From NCBI GenBank assembly GCA_023407575.1, contig JAEYLX010000030.1, positions 1-16,391 of the forward strand: a stretch of 16,391 nucleotides of DNA, in the 5' to 3' direction. Every line of letters starts with the position of its first letter. Position 1 is the first letter of the stretch. Shown here piece after piece: positions 15,814 to 16,391 of this stretch. The notes under the pieces are model-generated. The model was not told the origin of the DNA. It did no database searches and worked only from the letters and a program-made list of their open reading frames with translations. The position numbers were made by a program, and so were the translations under genes. The stretch is from Bacillota bacterium (GTDB taxonomy: Bacteria > Bacillota > Clostridia > Lachnospirales > Lachnospiraceae).

Positions 15814-15838
15814 ACTGTTACGTATACTAACGAACAGT
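15814..15838. promoter_or_regulatory. Inverted repeat with CGAAC core in the purE leader (possible PurR-like site)
   Basis: ACTGTT (15814-15819) and AACAGT (15833-15838) are inverted arms with CG pairs inside. The right arm contains CGAAC, the core of the Bacillus PurBox (AWWWCCGAACWWT), with three mismatches outside the core; the left arm has one extra base. It lies downstream of the proposed promoter, so it is equally well explained as an RNA hairpin. Confidence 0.3.
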
Positions 15839-15980
15839 AATCAAATTTGAATTATCTTCCGGAATTATGAATCGTAGTGTTAACATTAATTTTTTATCTA
15901 TGGTTTCACTTATATTAACAAATAAAATCTTCTGTTTTATGCTTCTGAAACACCTTCCAGAAAAGCTCCAAGTTGTTATT

Positions 15981-16009
15981 AATATAACTTATTTATACTG
16001 CAATGTCAA
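15981..16009 (-). promoter_or_regulatory. Promoter for purE
   Basis: On the minus strand TTGACA (16009-16004), a 17-base spacer and TATATT (15986-15981) form a near-consensus vegetative promoter. Transcription would begin near 15974, leaving a leader of about 275 bases before the purE ATG. Confidence 0.7.
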
Positions 16010-16073
16010 CATTTATTAGTACTATAGTTTATTAAAAATGCATTAAAATTCACAGCTTAAATCTTATAAAACT

Positions 16074-16101
16074 TTGTTGTAGAAAGTTATTTTGTTATAA
16101 T
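16074..16101 (+). promoter_or_regulatory. Plus-strand promoter-like pair without a native gene
   Basis: TTGTTG (16074-16079) and TATAAT (16096-16101) are 16 bases apart. The only plus-strand gene downstream in the window is the insertion sequence beginning near 16284. Confidence 0.35.
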
Positions 16102-16283
16102 GTTTATTTAATTAAGTTTAAAGGGGTTTTAAAATTATTATTTTATATTGTGTGAAATAATTATCAGCGCACAATATGTAATATAATGGGGAAATGTTAT
16201 TAATATACATATACATAAATATTTAAACAACATTGTTTTTCTGAATAATGGAGATAAATAAAATATTGGTGTTAGTATATAAG

Positions 16284-16391
16284 TGTGGACACGAAAAGTT
16301 TAACACGATAAAATGTTTCATAGAAAGGTGTGTGTTAAACAATGTCCAAGAACGGTACCCGTTATTCGGAAGAATTCAAACAACAGATTGT
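16284..16391 (+). mobile_element. Left end of an IS3-family-like insertion sequence (cut by window edge)
   Basis: The transposase start at 16342 is preceded by TGTGGACACGAAAAG beginning at 16284, a TG-starting sequence typical of IS3-family terminal repeats. Inside the end, GTTTAACAC (16298-16306) and GTGTTAAAC (16332-16340) form a perfect 9-bp inverted repeat just before the start codon. The right end and target duplication are outside the window, so the exact boundary is inferred. Confidence 0.65.
16342..16391 (+). CDS. IS3-family OrfA transposase, N-terminal fragment
   Basis: Only 16 complete codons are in the window, reading MSKNGTRYSEEFKQQI. The RYSEEFKQQI motif is the usual beginning of the HTH_Tnp_1 helix-turn-helix domain of IS3-family OrfA proteins, which bind the element ends; a fused OrfAB is normally made by frameshifting into the next frame. 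The ribosome binding site is weak (AGAAAGG at 16322-16328, about 13 bases away), and the 9-bp hairpin 16298-16340 directly precedes the ATG. Truncation is due to the window edge, not to a visible mutation. Confidence 0.75.
   Translation, partial: MSKNGTRYSEEFKQQI

Larger units (their letters stand above)
15700..16283. other. Non-coding region upstream of purE up to the insertion sequence
   Basis: About 580 AT-rich bases without a convincing gene. The left part is the purE leader and promoter (15700-16009). The right part holds a plus-strand promoter-like pair (16074-16101) and an inverted repeat, ATATTGTG (16145-16152) with CACAATAT (16170-16177), followed by a second TATAAT at 16182-16187. 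These plus-strand signals have no native gene downstream in the window; only the insertion sequence follows. Confidence 0.5.

Noticed and set aside
15700..15980. A purine, ZTP, PRPP or ppGpp riboswitch before purE
   Set aside because: I looked for the conserved core sequences of each and found none; only generic hairpins are supported.
1..16391. CRISPR arrays, tRNA or rRNA genes
   Set aside because: No regularly spaced direct repeats, cloverleaf-like sequences or rRNA signatures were noticed on either strand.

Overview
The window looks like chromosomal DNA of a low-GC Gram-positive anaerobe of the Clostridia, most likely a member of the Lachnospiraceae. This rests on the AT-rich sequence, AGGAGG-type ribosome binding sites, consensus TTGACR/TATAAT promoters, and families I associate with that group (DUF6179/DUF6323, DUF5658, DUF4914, a YicI-type GH31 enzyme). 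No database was searched, so family names are recognition from sequence patterns.

Layout. Bases 1-370 hold three stem-loops and a strong promoter. Bases 371-2177 carry a two-gene unit (DUF6323-like, then DUF6179-like). Next come a HAD hydrolase (2327-3043) and a convergent small membrane protein (3151-3510, minus strand), with a bidirectional terminator between them. A NYN/OST-HTH RNA-processing candidate (3706-4632) overlaps a YgjP-type zinc metallopeptidase (4629-5321) by four bases and ends at a good terminator. Then follow an O-antigen-ligase-like membrane protein (5521-6723), a tocopherol-cyclase-like protein (6826-7779) and a secreted protein with copper-amine-oxidase-N repeats and two PrcB-like domains (7872-9362). 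A terminator separates these from a convergent DUF3888-like lipid-anchored or membrane-anchored protein (9551-10036).

A 494-base non-coding stretch leads to a YicI-type alpha-xylosidase (10531-12876), a cytoplasmic enzyme of xyloglucan-oligosaccharide use. Two terminators follow. On the minus strand, purE (15208-15699) is followed by a large DUF4914-like gene (13203-15092). purE has a consensus promoter about 280 bases upstream and therefore a long structured leader. At the right edge, 16284-16391 is the left end of an IS3-family-like insertion sequence with the first 16 codons of its OrfA.

Most of this is housekeeping or accessory single genes without one obvious shared pathway. The strongest new reading is that the DUF4914-like protein carries, in correct order, the signature blocks of GTP-type phosphoenolpyruvate carboxykinase (PEPCK), so it is probably a divergent member of that superfamily with an unknown substrate. 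Other items worth a second look are the uncharacterised DUF6323-DUF6179 pair, the translationally coupled NYN-LOTUS/metallopeptidase pair, the purE leader with a possible alternative-pairing attenuator, and a nested-palindrome region at 10056-10104.
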